A stretch of 52,027 bases of DNA from CAZPZZ01 sp964591245 (GTDB lineage: Bacteria > Acidobacteriota > Vicinamibacteria > Vicinamibacterales > UBA8438): NCBI GenBank assembly GCA_964591245.1, contig CAZPZZ010000010.1:1-52027 (forward strand), given 5' to 3'. The position numbers and the translations under genes are program-made. Below the pieces are notes generated by a model that saw only the letters and a program-made list of their open reading frames with translations, was not told the origin of the DNA and did not search any database. Every line of letters begins with the position of its first letter. The stretch's first letter is position 1. Positions 24,270 to 32,860 of this stretch are shown here, one piece after another.

Positions 24270-26945
24270 CTAGCCTTTCGCGTCCATCCAGTTCTCACCG
24301 ATGCCGACATCCACGGTCAGCGGCACACGGAGTGATGCGGCCCCCACCATTGCCTCACGGACGAGGTTGGCGACATGTTCGGCGTTGTCCTGGGGAGCTT
24401 CAAGCACGAGCTCGTCGTGAACGGTAAGGATCATTCGGGCTGAGGCTGGAAGTTCCCGGGAGAGATCGATCATCGCGCGTTTCAGAATATCGGCCGCGCT
24501 GCCTTGAATCGGCATGTTCACGGTTGCGCGTTCGGCCGCGGCACGGATCTGACCGTTTCGACTGCGGAGTTCAGGTACCAAACGTCGCCGGCCCGACATT
24601 GTTCGGACTTCCCCCCGTTCCCGTGCTTCGGCGATGACATCATCGAGGAAGCCTCGTACCGCCGGATAGCCAGCAAAATAGGCGTCGATAAAGGCCTGGG
24701 CCATTTTCGGTGTGACGCCGATGTCCCGGGCAAGGGTAAAGGCGGTTTTTCCATAGAGCAACGCATAGTTGATGATCTTGGCCCGGCGCCGCAATTCGTG
24801 TGGGTCGAGACCACTCTCGGTTCCGAAGACCTGTTCGGCTGTTTGGTCGTGGATATCCTGGCCCTCGATGAAGGCTTCGATAAGTGCGGCATCTCCAGAC
24901 AGGTGGGCGAGCACGCGAAGCTCGATTTGGGAGTAGTCGGCAGAGATCAGGGAGTGCCCTTCTGGAGCGATAAATGCTCGCCGAATATCTCGACCCAGTG
25001 GTGTGCGAATGGGGATGTTCTGAAGGTTGGGCTCACTGCTGCTCAATCGTCCTGTGGCGGCGATGGCCTGATTGAAGGACGTGTGCAGACGCCCGGTCTC
25101 GGCTCGTACAAGCTGCGGAAGTGCATCGAGATAGGTGCCCTTCAGTTTCTGGATCGTGCGCCATTCGAGTACGAACTTCGGCAAATCATGTTGTTCGGCC
25201 AGTTCTTCGAGTACTTCGACCGATGTGGAGGCAGCTCGGGTTTTCCCGGTCTTCTTGCGAGCGGGTAGTGCAAGCTTCTCGAAAAGGATCGTCGAAAGCT
25301 GGCGTGGCGAATTGATGTTGAATTCTTCCTCGGCTAGCCCGTGAATTTCCGCTTGCAGAGACGTAAGCCTTGCGTCGATCTGCCGCGACTGTTCTGCGAG
25401 GGCCGTGGTGGCGAGGCAGACGCCTGCTTGTTCGATCTCCGCTAGCACCGGGATCAGTGGGTGTTCCAGCTCGGCATAGACTGTTGCCAGTCCATGCTGG
25501 TCCAACTGTCCCTTCAGGACAGCGGCAGCTTGAAGCGGGAGATCGGCTCGTTCGCACGCGTAGGCGAGCACCGCGTCAGGCGGCAAGCGGTCGAAGTCAG
25601 GAGCTTTGGAACCCTTGCCTCGGACATCTTCGGTCGAGAGTGCCTGATAGCCTGTCTGTTCAAGGGCGACGGTTTCCAGCGTGGGTGAAGCGCGAGTCGC
25701 GTCGAGTAAGTAACTCGCGATCATGGTGTCTAGCTCGAGACCTTGAAGTCGGATGCCATGGGTCGCGAGCCACAGAGTGTTCCTCTTGAGATTGTGGCCA
25801 ACTTTCCGGATATCAGGATCTTCTAGGATGGGCTTGAGGGTGGTGATGACCGAATGGCTGTCGAGACTTCCGGAGAGGTCGAGCCCGTCCTGCGCGAGCG
25901 GTACATACCACCCGGAGCGCGGCGAGGTAGAGAACGCGAGTCCCACGAGCCCTTGGCGTGAAGGGGGGGCAGTGACGGTTACGAGATGGAGACCGAATTG
26001 CCCGGAGGTTTGCAGTTGCGTGACCAGCGCTTCAAGATCGGCGATTTGGTCGACGATGCGGTAGTCCGTGGTGACGTTGACTGCGCTCGGCGCGTAGTCA
26101 GCGAGTAGTGACTTGAAACCGAGTTTGGAGAATAACGTCCAGCAACGGGCGTTGTCGGCACCCTGGTATGAATAAGTGGCTGGATCGTCCCCCGCCTGTA
26201 GATCTGTGCGGATACGGACCAATTCCCGGCTTTTTAAGGCGTCATCGGCGTGTTCGGTCAACGCGACGCGGTGTTGCTTTCGTGGCAGATCAGCGGCCCG
26301 TTTGAGTAATTCGTCGAGGGAGCCGTATTCAGATATGAGTGCGCGTGCGCCTTTTTCTCCGATCCCAGGAACGCCTTTGACGTTGTCGCTCGCGTCTCCC
26401 ATGATCGCTAGCGTGTCGACGACCTGATCCGGTCGCACGCCAAACTTTTGCTGTACGCCGTTCGTGTCGTACCAGATGCCCTCATCCCGTGGATTGAAAA
26501 TCCGAATGTGATCGCCAACAAGCTGAAAGAAGTCCTTATCGCCAGTCACGAGGACTACGTCGAGTTGGGCCGCCACCGCGCGCAGGGCAAGTGAGCCGAG
26601 GACGTCATCTGCCTCAACTCCGGCTTGGGTCACGACTGGGACGCCCAGGGCAGCGCACGCGTCGTGCACCCACGGTACCTGTTCAACGAGGTCGTCCGGC
26701 ATTGGCCGGCGGTTTGCTTTGTAGTCTTCCGACAGTTCGTGACGGAATGTCGGTCCCTTCAGGTCAAAGGCGGCGGCAAGTAGTTCTGGCTGGTGGTCAT
26801 CCACCAACTTGCGCAGCATCGTGATGAAGCCATACACGGCGTTCGTCGACTGACCTTCGGGGCCGGTGAGTCCACGGATGGCGTGATACGCCCGGTACAT
26901 CTGTGAGTTGCCGTCGATGAGAAAGAGACGAGGTCTCTGAGACAT
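24270..26945 (-). CDS. polA: DNA polymerase I
   Basis: From ATG 26945 the protein is 891 aa; 23 further codons upstream are open but do not fit the family. Domains are 5'-3' exonuclease (about 1-290; FLIDGNSQMYRAYHA, GDKDFFQL), a 3'-5' exonuclease fold (about 300-490) and polymerase (about 500-891). Polymerase motifs A (SADYSQIELR), B (RRAKIINYALLYG) and C (LTVHDEL) are intact. The proofreading domain looks dead: the DxE of motif I reads GLH, and the Asp of motif II is Asn (NLKRNTL). It fills gaps and removes primers and damage. TATACT lies ten bases before the ATG, with a run of eight C between them. Confidence 0.95.
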   Translation of the reverse strand: MSQRPRLFLIDGNSQMYRAYHAIRGLTGPEGQSTNAVYGFITMLRKLVDDHQPELLAAAFDLKGPTFRHELSEDYKANRRPMPDDLVEQVPWVHDACAALGVPVVTQAGVEADDVLGSLALRAVAAQLDVVLVTGDKDFFQLVGDHIRIFNPRDEGIWYDTNGVQQKFGVRPDQVVDTLAIMGDASDNVKGVPGIGEKGARALISEYGSLDELLKRAADLPRKQHRVALTEHADDALKSRELVRIRTDLQAGDDPATYSYQGADNARCWTLFSKLGFKSLLADYAPSAVNVTTDYRIVDQIADLEALVTQLQTSGQFGLHLVTVTAPPSRQGLVGLAFSTSPRSGWYVPLAQDGLDLSGSLDSHSVITTLKPILEDPDIRKVGHNLKRNTLWLATHGIRLQGLELDTMIASYLLDATRASPTLETVALEQTGYQALSTEDVRGKGSKAPDFDRLPPDAVLAYACERADLPLQAAAVLKGQLDQHGLATVYAELEHPLIPVLAEIEQAGVCLATTALAEQSRQIDARLTSLQAEIHGLAEEEFNINSPRQLSTILFEKLALPARKKTGKTRAASTSVEVLEELAEQHDLPKFVLEWRTIQKLKGTYLDALPQLVRAETGRLHTSFNQAIAATGRLSSSEPNLQNIPIRTPLGRDIRRAFIAPEGHSLISADYSQIELRVLAHLSGDAALIEAFIEGQDIHDQTAEQVFGTESGLDPHELRRRAKIINYALLYGKTAFTLARDIGVTPKMAQAFIDAYFAGYPAVRGFLDDVIAEARERGEVRTMSGRRRLVPELRSRNGQIRAAAERATVNMPIQGSAADILKRAMIDLSRELPASARMILTVHDELVLEAPQDNAEHVANLVREAMVGAASLRVPLTVDVGIGENWMDAKG

Positions 26946-26955
26946 AGGGGGGGGC

Positions 26956-26961
26956 AGTATA
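26956..26961 (-). promoter_or_regulatory. TATACT -10 for polA, leaderless layout
   Basis: The hexamer ends ten bases before ATG 26945. The spacer is dominated by eight C residues and offers no ribosome binding site. Confidence 0.55.
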
Positions 26962-27093
26962 TCGCGCGAGGCCAGCGATGAATGCAGGTCTGTGGAATCG
27001 ATTGTTAATGGCATCGTGTGGCGGAGCAGGCGAAGGAGCTGAGACAGGGCAGGAGGGGGCCCGGTGCCGGCCAGGTCCCCGTCGTAAGAAGTG

Positions 27094-27645
27094 TCAATTC
27101 AGCAACTCGAGCTCAGCTCTCGCCTCTTTGTTCGTGCGCAGTTCGTTTGTGACCGAGAAGGCGAGTACGCGGCGAGCAAAGGTTTCTGCAAGCTGTCGAT
27201 CGAATGCATTGGTCACGACACCGGTCAGTGTCACGTGTCCACGACTCACGACAATGTGGATCGGCGGAGTCGAACCAATGGCATAGCGCCAGAAGTGGGT
27301 ATTGCCGTAGATCGCTCTGGCCACAGCATAACGGAGCTTGTCGTCATGGCGTGAGACCCGGAGGACTTCCAGCGCGTTGACTATGGCGGTGACCCCTTTG
27401 ACGCCAGCGACCCGGTTTTCCAGATCGCGGGATTTGTGGGGCCCGGTGACGTAACCGGTCAGAGATACAACGCCCTGCTCGTCGATTCCGATGTTCACGT
27501 CGTCGAAGATTGTGTAGAACGCGTATCGGTGTACTTCCTCCTGTACGTCCTCGAAGACATGCAGGGTCTCTCGCTCAGGCGCGGCAAAGACGAGAGTCGA
27601 TGAGAGCATGAGCGTAGAGAGTACGGTCAGCGTGCGTAACGTCAT
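27094..27645 (-). CDS. Periplasmic protein with two BON domains
   Basis: The 183-aa protein has a signal peptide (STLMLSSTLVFA) and two BON-type repeats. In the first, a VNIGIDEQGVVSLTGYV strand pair precedes a VAGVKGVTAIVNALEV helix-strand; in the second, IHIVVSRGHVTLTGVV precedes FARRVLAFSVTNEL. BON domains bind phospholipid or stabilise the envelope, as in OsmY. A near-perfect ribosome binding site (AAAGGAGGT) lies six bases before the ATG, so expression is probably high. It lies upstream of polA on the same strand but 148 bases away. Confidence 0.87.
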   Translation of the reverse strand: MTLRTLTVLSTLMLSSTLVFAAPERETLHVFEDVQEEVHRYAFYTIFDDVNIGIDEQGVVSLTGYVTGPHKSRDLENRVAGVKGVTAIVNALEVLRVSRHDDKLRYAVARAIYGNTHFWRYAIGSTPPIHIVVSRGHVTLTGVVTNAFDRQLAETFARRVLAFSVTNELRTNKEARAELELLN

Positions 27646-27699
27646 CTGATACCTCCTTTGTGCAGTGCCGGCGGTCGAAGGCGGAAAGCCTCCTATTCG

Positions 27700-27800
27700 C
27701 TACCCGACGGTTGTCATCAAGAGAGAAAGCAATGGGCATGCCAGTTGATTGAACTCTCATAACGTATTTAGATTTATATACTTACGTGGTTTGTTTTTAG
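27700..27800. promoter_or_regulatory. AT-rich divergent promoter region
   Basis: This is the most AT-rich part of the 288-base gap between the BON gene and the 27934 gene. It contains TATACT at 27777-27782 on the + strand and several TATAAA- and GTTATG-like stretches on the - strand. It plausibly serves both genes; no single promoter is clear. I see no gene in the gap. Confidence 0.4.
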
Positions 27801-27933
27801 GTAATGGTGTCGTGCAGTGTCACTTCGTGAGGGCATTGGCACCTGTTTGGGGGACGACGTCCGAATGAGCGTCGCGGGTCGGGTTTTAGACCACGGAAGG
27901 GTGGTTTGTCCGCTCGCTCGAGAAGAGCACGAG

Positions 27934-28530
27934 ATGAGATTGTGGCTTGGGGCGGTGTTCTTTCTGTCGGGTGGTGTCGCACTCGTCTACCAACTCGTGT
28001 GGCAGCGGGCTCTCTTCGTGATGTACGGCCTCGACGTTGTTTCGGTCACGCTGGTGGTGACTTCTTTCCTACTCGGATTGGGTATGGGCAGCCTGGCTGG
28101 TGGTGTGCTGTCCCGTGCCTATCCTGACGTGCAGTTGCCGTTGTTCGCGTTTCTTGAGTTTGGAATCGGGTTATTCGGATTTTTCAGTCTCGATCTATTC
28201 GCTCGGGTTGCGCAGTGGACGACTGGTATCGGGTATACGGCCACAGGTCTTGTCGCATTCTTGCTTGTCGTGATTCCTACTACGTGCATGGGCGCAACGT
28301 TGCCCCTGCTGGTCGCGTACATGACTCGGCTATCCGGCAACGTGGGGCGGTCTGTCAGCACACTGTATTTCCTCAATACGGTTGGTGCTGCAGGAGGAGC
28401 CTATCTTGCGGCGACTGTGTTGTTGAGTGAGTTCGGGCTCACGGGAACAGCACAGACTGCGGCTGGGCTCAATGTCGGACTTGCGGTCGTGGTGGTTGCC
28501 ATGACCGCACTGGAGCGACGACTCGCGTGA
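27934..28530 (+). CDS. First half of a spermidine synthase-like membrane protein (six TM helices)
   Basis: ATG 27934 follows GAAGAG and gives 198 aa. The open frame extends upstream to 27817, but those 39 codons are polar and do not fit. The protein has six hydrophobic helices and starts with FLSGGVALVYQLVWQRAL, the entry motif of the membrane part of fused MFS/spermidine synthase-like proteins. Such proteins usually continue in one chain to a soluble C-terminal domain; here a stop comes after helix six. It overlaps the next gene by four bases (GTGA). The next protein starts with a similar motif, so the two may pair as half-transporters. Confidence 0.72.
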   Translation: MRLWLGAVFFLSGGVALVYQLVWQRALFVMYGLDVVSVTLVVTSFLLGLGMGSLAGGVLSRAYPDVQLPLFAFLEFGIGLFGFFSLDLFARVAQWTTGIGYTATGLVAFLLVVIPTTCMGATLPLLVAYMTRLSGNVGRSVSTLYFLNTVGAAGGAYLAATVLLSEFGLTGTAQTAAGLNVGLAVVVVAMTALERRLA

Positions 28531-30089
28531 AGGTCCGCATTGCATTCATCGCGACTACACTGAGCGGTTTTGTCGCGCTGTCTTACGAGATCGTGTGGAT
28601 TCGTATCTACGGGTTCTTGACCGGTGGGGAGGCGGAGTCGTTTGGCCTGCTGCTGAGTGCGTATCTTGCTGGGCTCGCGTTGGGAGGCCTCCTTGCTCGT
28701 GTGTCTTGCCACTCGACGGGCAAGCTCTCGGGGGGCGCCCCCCTGGTGACCCTGGGGCTTTTCTTCTTGCTGGCGAACGTCGCGGCTTTTCTCGTAATAC
28801 CTACCGTTGCTTACCTTGTCAGTACCTATGGTCTGGAGGCTCCGCGGACATTGCCCATCTTTGCCGTCGCGGCGATCGGGCTCGGCGCCGGGTTTCCTTT
28901 GCTGTCGCACTATGCCATTCCTCCCGACCAGGATGCCGGTGCCCGCTTGTCCTATCTCTATGTTGGGAATGTCTTAGGGGCCGCTTCGGGAAGCTTTGTC
29001 ACCGGTCTGTGGTTGCTCGATGTTCTGTCATTACGGGTAGTGAATCTCGGTCTGGTTCTGTTCGGAATAGCCATTAGTGCGTTGTTGACAGCCGTGGCCG
29101 TTCGCGGCCGCAGCGTGCGTGTCACGCTCGGCATTGGCTACGCTCTCCTCGCGGCCGTGCTGATCTGGTCATCGCCGGTGTTGTACGCAGGAATGTACGA
29201 GCGGTTGCTCTACCAGGACGACTACTATGACGGGCGGCGGTTTGCGCATGTCGTGGAGAATCGCAGTGGCATTGTTACCCTCAGTGAGAGCGGTACCGTG
29301 TACGGAGGTGGTTCGTATGACGGCCAGATGAATATCGACCCACGTCCGGGTGAAGATACCAACCGGGTCCTGCGTGCGTACCTGATTCCAGCGTTTCATT
29401 CCGCTCCTCGCAACATTTTGATGATCGGAGTCGGCTCTGGATCTTGGCTCGAGGTCTTGTCCAACTTTGATGAAGTCGACCGAATCACGGTGGTCGAGAT
29501 TAATGCTGGCTATTTGGAGATCATGCGGCGGACGCCGCTCGTGGCCCCGGCGCTGGTACACCCAAAGGTGAAGGTCATTGTCGATGACGGTCGGAGGTTC
29601 TTGAGTCGGACGACGGAGAGCTTCGACATCATCATTTCCAACACGACCGTGTACTGGCGTGCTCATGCTGCTAATTTATTGTCGCGTGAATATTTTGAGT
29701 TGGCGGGACGTCGCTTGAACCCCGGTGGCATCGTGTATGCGAATTCCACCCAGTCGGTCGCTGTGCACAAGACGATGGCCACCGTCTTTCCCCATGCGTG
29801 GCGCTATCAGAACATGGTGCTCGCGGGATTCGATCCGATTCGCTTGGACTTCGACCGATGGCGGGTCGAGTTGGCCGAATGGACGATTCGAGGTGCCCCG
29901 GTGTTCGATCCGGTAGCTGATGACGGTCTCATCGATCAGCTCTCGGTGGAGCGCATGTGGCGCGGTGGTCCGACCTGGGAATCGCGCACGCAGATCTTAA
30001 GTCGGACCAGACGTGAGCCGATCATTACCGACGACAACATGGCCACCGAATGGTGGGCGTGGGAGACCTTTCCGTCGGGCGACGAGTAG
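28527..30089 (+). CDS. Second half: membrane domain fused to a spermidine synthase-like domain
   Basis: The 520-aa protein starts at GTG 28527 inside the previous stop codon. Residues 1 to about 215 form six to seven helices, beginning TLSGFVALSYEIVWIRI, which echoes the start of the upstream protein. The soluble part (from about 230) has the aminopropyltransferase-type Rossmann motif ILMIGVGSGSW, VVEIN and VIVDDGRRFL. The catalytic-site Asp of spermidine synthases is Asn here (FDIIISNTT), so true spermidine synthesis is doubtful. A role in modifying or moving an amine or lipid is possible. Confidence 0.78.
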   Translation: MKVRIAFIATTLSGFVALSYEIVWIRIYGFLTGGEAESFGLLLSAYLAGLALGGLLARVSCHSTGKLSGGAPLVTLGLFFLLANVAAFLVIPTVAYLVSTYGLEAPRTLPIFAVAAIGLGAGFPLLSHYAIPPDQDAGARLSYLYVGNVLGAASGSFVTGLWLLDVLSLRVVNLGLVLFGIAISALLTAVAVRGRSVRVTLGIGYALLAAVLIWSSPVLYAGMYERLLYQDDYYDGRRFAHVVENRSGIVTLSESGTVYGGGSYDGQMNIDPRPGEDTNRVLRAYLIPAFHSAPRNILMIGVGSGSWLEVLSNFDEVDRITVVEINAGYLEIMRRTPLVAPALVHPKVKVIVDDGRRFLSRTTESFDIIISNTTVYWRAHAANLLSREYFELAGRRLNPGGIVYANSTQSVAVHKTMATVFPHAWRYQNMVLAGFDPIRLDFDRWRVELAEWTIRGAPVFDPVADDGLIDQLSVERMWRGGPTWESRTQILSRTRREPIITDDNMATEWWAWETFPSGDE

Positions 30090-30106
30090 CTTTCTGTATG
30101 CCGCGC

Positions 30107-30835
30107 TTACAGCACTAGGATCGTGATGATTCCAGCTGCAATGAGCAGTACCTGGCGAATGGCACCGACGTCGGCCGGATTACGGTGCAGACCAGGAATA
30201 AGGTCGGACATGGCAACGTAGAGAAAGCTACCCGCGGCGATCGCGAGCACATAGGGTAAGGCATAGGGTGTCCATCGTGAGGCCAGTGATACGGCGATGG
30301 CACCCAACGCGCAGGTTGAGGCGGACAGTGCGTTTAACAGGAACGCCCGACCACGCGTGTACCCGGCGTCGAGGAGGATCGCATAATCGCTGACTTCCTG
30401 TGGAATCTGATGGGCGGCGACGGCTAGCGCGGTCGTTATGCCCAGCGGCAATGCGGTGAGGGTCGCGGCTCCGACGATCACCCCGTCGGTGAAATTGTGC
30501 ACTGCGCCTCCGATCAAGATGAGGGTGGCGCTGCTGTCATGCGCTTCACAGTCCGTGGTGTGACAGTGCCGCCAGATAACCAACTTCTCCAGCGTGAAGA
30601 AGCCGAGAACTCCAGCGAGCAGGGCGCCCAGGGCCGCCGAAGGTGGCAGTAATTTCAGCGCTTCCGGCACCAATGCCAAGAGCGCGACTCCAAGCAAAGT
30701 GCCGACTGCGTAGCTGATGAGTGTGGGAACGACGAGTGTCCGAACGGATTGGGGCAAGAGTAATAGCGGAGAGGCGATCAGTAATCCCCCTCCGCTTCCT
30801 ATCAAGCTCAGGCTGACGGCGGCAAAAACTTCCAC
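30107..30835 (-). CDS. ZIP-family metal transporter
   Basis: The 242-aa membrane protein has seven to eight helices. It carries the ZIP metal-site motifs HNFTDG (helix 4) and HQIPQEVSD (helix 5), plus a His/Cys-containing loop (RHCHTTDCEAHD) of the variable metal-binding type. It probably imports zinc or another divalent ion, although some ZIP members are less specific. The start is GTG 30835. TATCAT ends seven bases upstream and there is no ribosome binding site. It converges with the spermidine synthase-like gene, 17 bases away. Confidence 0.9.
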   Translation of the reverse strand: MEVFAAVSLSLIGSGGGLLIASPLLLLPQSVRTLVVPTLISYAVGTLLGVALLALVPEALKLLPPSAALGALLAGVLGFFTLEKLVIWRHCHTTDCEAHDSSATLILIGGAVHNFTDGVIVGAATLTALPLGITTALAVAAHQIPQEVSDYAILLDAGYTRGRAFLLNALSASTCALGAIAVSLASRWTPYALPYVLAIAAGSFLYVAMSDLIPGLHRNPADVGAIRQVLLIAAGIITILVL

Positions 30836-30842
30836 TCTCGGG

Positions 30843-30848
30843 ATGATA
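30843..30848 (-). promoter_or_regulatory. TATCAT -10-like element, leaderless layout
   Basis: The hexamer ends seven bases before GTG 30835 of the ZIP transporter gene. No Shine-Dalgarno is present between them. Confidence 0.45.
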
Positions 30849-30884
30849 TACGACGCGGGGCGTGATGGGATGTTCCGCGTTCCC

Positions 30885-31904
30885 TCAGCGATCTGCTACA
30901 TATCCGCGGCGGGCACGAACTCGATACGACGAATTGTTTACTTCCACCCTGATCGTGTGCCAGAGACCGTCGGGTTTGCTCTGCGCTGGATATGCCAGAT
31001 AGTACTGCTGGCTCAGTTCCCGCGCGAGTTCAGCGGTGGCAGGGTCGAGGTCGTCGGCGTCCCGGATGATCTCCGTGCGCCCGCCACTCTCATCGGTCAG
31101 ATCGCGCAACGCCGAGACATTGACACGGTCGTCGACCGGGAACAGGCGACCCCCTTGCGGCATACGGGGGCGAGGATTTCCTCCGCCCGGAAACGGGAAA
31201 GGGGTCCTTGGGGGGGGGAACCCGATTGTCGGCACTCGTCGGTTCACGCGGCGGCGTGCGTCCCGGTCGAGCCCAATGGCGTAGATCAGGGTCTCGTGTT
31301 CTCGGATCAGGGAGCGCAACGTCTGCAGATCGGTCTCGCTGTTGGTGTCATTACCGTCAGAAATGATGAGCAACGCCTTTTTCCGATGCCGCCCGTCTGC
31401 GATCTGCGGTATCGACTCTGCGACCGCGTCATACATCGCGGTTCCGCCGCGGGGCGTGATGTCCCTGAGGCTCCGGCTGATTCGATTCCGGTCTATCGTC
31501 CAATCTTGTAGTAATTCTGGGATGTAGCTAAATCGATAGAGCAGAATCTCATCTTCAGGGTCGAGCAAATCGTAGAGGAAGCGATCGAGGGCTTTCCGTG
31601 CTGCGGCCATCTTCCGCCCTTCCATGCTTCCGCTCGTGTCGAGGGCAATGCCAAGACTCACGGGCACTCGCTCGTTACTGAAGTAGGTGACGTCTACCGG
31701 CCGACCATCTTCATACACGACGAAGTCATCTTGTGTGAGCCCGGGCACGAATCGTCCGCGAGCGTCGGTCACCGTGGCTGTGAGGTTGATCAGCTCGATG
31801 CCGGTCCGGAACACAGGCTGGCCCCCGTCGGGCTGGGCCGTGGCTGTCAGCGGCAGGCTTGCCGAGAGGGAGAGCGCCAGAAGCACATTGTGGTTGCTGA
31901 TCAT
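30885..31904 (-). CDS. Exported VWFA-domain protein of the acidobacterial type
   Basis: The 339-aa protein has a signal peptide (LLALSLSASLPLTATA), then the VWFA-related pattern abundant in Acidobacteria: LTATVTDARGRFVPGLTQDDFVVYEDG, then a VWA domain with MIDAS motif D89-T-S-G-S93. The closing stretch is LAYPAQSKPDG...RVRARRGY. A Pro/Arg-rich loop near residues 225-250 contains a run of nine C in the gene. VWA domains bind partners through a metal ion; the role of this group is unknown. It overlaps the upstream membrane protein gene by four bases (ATGA). Confidence 0.87.
   Translation of the reverse strand: MISNHNVLLALSLSASLPLTATAQPDGGQPVFRTGIELINLTATVTDARGRFVPGLTQDDFVVYEDGRPVDVTYFSNERVPVSLGIALDTSGSMEGRKMAAARKALDRFLYDLLDPEDEILLYRFSYIPELLQDWTIDRNRISRSLRDITPRGGTAMYDAVAESIPQIADGRHRKKALLIISDGNDTNSETDLQTLRSLIREHETLIYAIGLDRDARRRVNRRVPTIGFPPPRTPFPFPGGGNPRPRMPQGGRLFPVDDRVNVSALRDLTDESGGRTEIIRDADDLDPATAELARELSQQYYLAYPAQSKPDGLWHTIRVEVNNSSYRVRARRGYVADR
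31210..31218 (-). repeat. Run of nine C inside the VWA gene
   Basis: The + strand shows nine G at 31210-31218, coding for part of IGFPPPR on the - strand. Such a run is prone to slippage, which would shift the frame before the end of the VWA domain. Confidence 0.6.
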
Positions 31905-32704
31905 GGAAGGGCCTCCGGGGCAGTTGGTTCGGTTGAGTGTGCCTGCTCACGTGCACCACGCTGGTCGATGTGCGGGACGTTGGACTGGTCCTGGCTGAAG
32001 CTCACTCGATATCGGCTGACGTGTTCGGTGTCCGGAAGGGAAATGCTGAACGCCGTTTGGGCGCCGCGGGAGAGGACATCGGCTGCCAGTGGGGTTTCTC
32101 CCGTGCCGATTACTGTCCCGTTCGTATCGAATAGCGTCGCTGCGGCACTCAATTGTTCCCACTCCCTTCCGTCGGGCGGGTTGCGGAGGGTACCCCGGAT
32201 GACGAGGTAGCCCCCTTGTCTGGTGTGCGTCAGCGAAAGAAGTTCGAGGGGGAGTGCTGCTTCGGTGCTGGGGACGGCCTTGGGCTCGCCGCGAAATTGC
32301 GTGAACGCCACCACGGCGAGCCCGACGGCTACCGCAGCAGCGCAGGCGAGCCACGTAGTGGTGAGCCGTCTGGTGGCGGGTTGACCGGAGGCCACCGCGG
32401 CGCTGGCGAGATCATGGCCTTCGAGAAATGACTCGGCCGATTCAGTCCTGGCGAGGAAATATCCCCGGGCCGGTTCAAATTCGTCACCTGGATCGTCCTT
32501 CCTCGTAGGCCGAGGCCTGGATACGGATGCGACTTCGTCGGAGCCTGCACGCGAGTGCGTGAAGCGAGTGAGCTTGGCTTGCAGGGCCGCGATCGTGGCA
32601 TCGGACCGGCGCCGTTCTTCGCGGACGAGTCGCCAGCTGATGATCCCCATGCTGAGGGCCAGGCCAAGCGAGATGAGCGTAACGGTGGTCGTGAGAAAGT
32701 CCAT
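31901..32704 (-). CDS. Two-helix membrane protein with a C-terminal Ig-like (FxLYD-like) domain
   Basis: The 267-aa protein has a first membrane helix at about 5-25, a charged coiled-coil-like stretch (VREERRRSDATIAALQAKL), and a second helix at about 117-137. A beta-rich C-terminal domain follows, with LVIRGTLRNPPDG and DTNGTVIGTGETPL, the pattern of FxLYD-type Ig-like domains. I do not recognise a named family. It overlaps the VWA gene by four bases, so the two are translated together and may form a complex at the inner membrane. Confidence 0.65.
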   Translation of the reverse strand: MDFLTTTVTLISLGLALSMGIISWRLVREERRRSDATIAALQAKLTRFTHSRAGSDEVASVSRPRPTRKDDPGDEFEPARGYFLARTESAESFLEGHDLASAAVASGQPATRRLTTTWLACAAAVAVGLAVVAFTQFRGEPKAVPSTEAALPLELLSLTHTRQGGYLVIRGTLRNPPDGREWEQLSAAATLFDTNGTVIGTGETPLAADVLSRGAQTAFSISLPDTEHVSRYRVSFSQDQSNVPHIDQRGAREQAHSTEPTAPEALP

Positions 32705-32757
32705 GCTGGGTGCTCTTCGTTCAGACCCTGTTCACCAGCTCTCGCTCCGGTCTCGAG

Positions 32758-32777
32758 CCCGCCACATCTGTGGCGGG
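32758..32777. repeat. Perfect inverted repeat upstream of the 32704 start
   Basis: CCCGCCACA-TC-TGTGGCGGG is symmetric over all 20 bases. It sits 54 bases upstream of the 32704 start codon. As RNA it makes an eight-bp GC-rich hairpin with loop AUCU; as DNA it could be an operator. No T run follows, so it is a poor terminator. Confidence 0.6.
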
Positions 32778-32860
32778 TCAGAAATGCCATGCTCGGACGC
32801 GAAAGTCCTCGCATAGAGAAGAGAAGCAAAGATTCTGCCATCGAGGGTTCGTCAGGGCGG

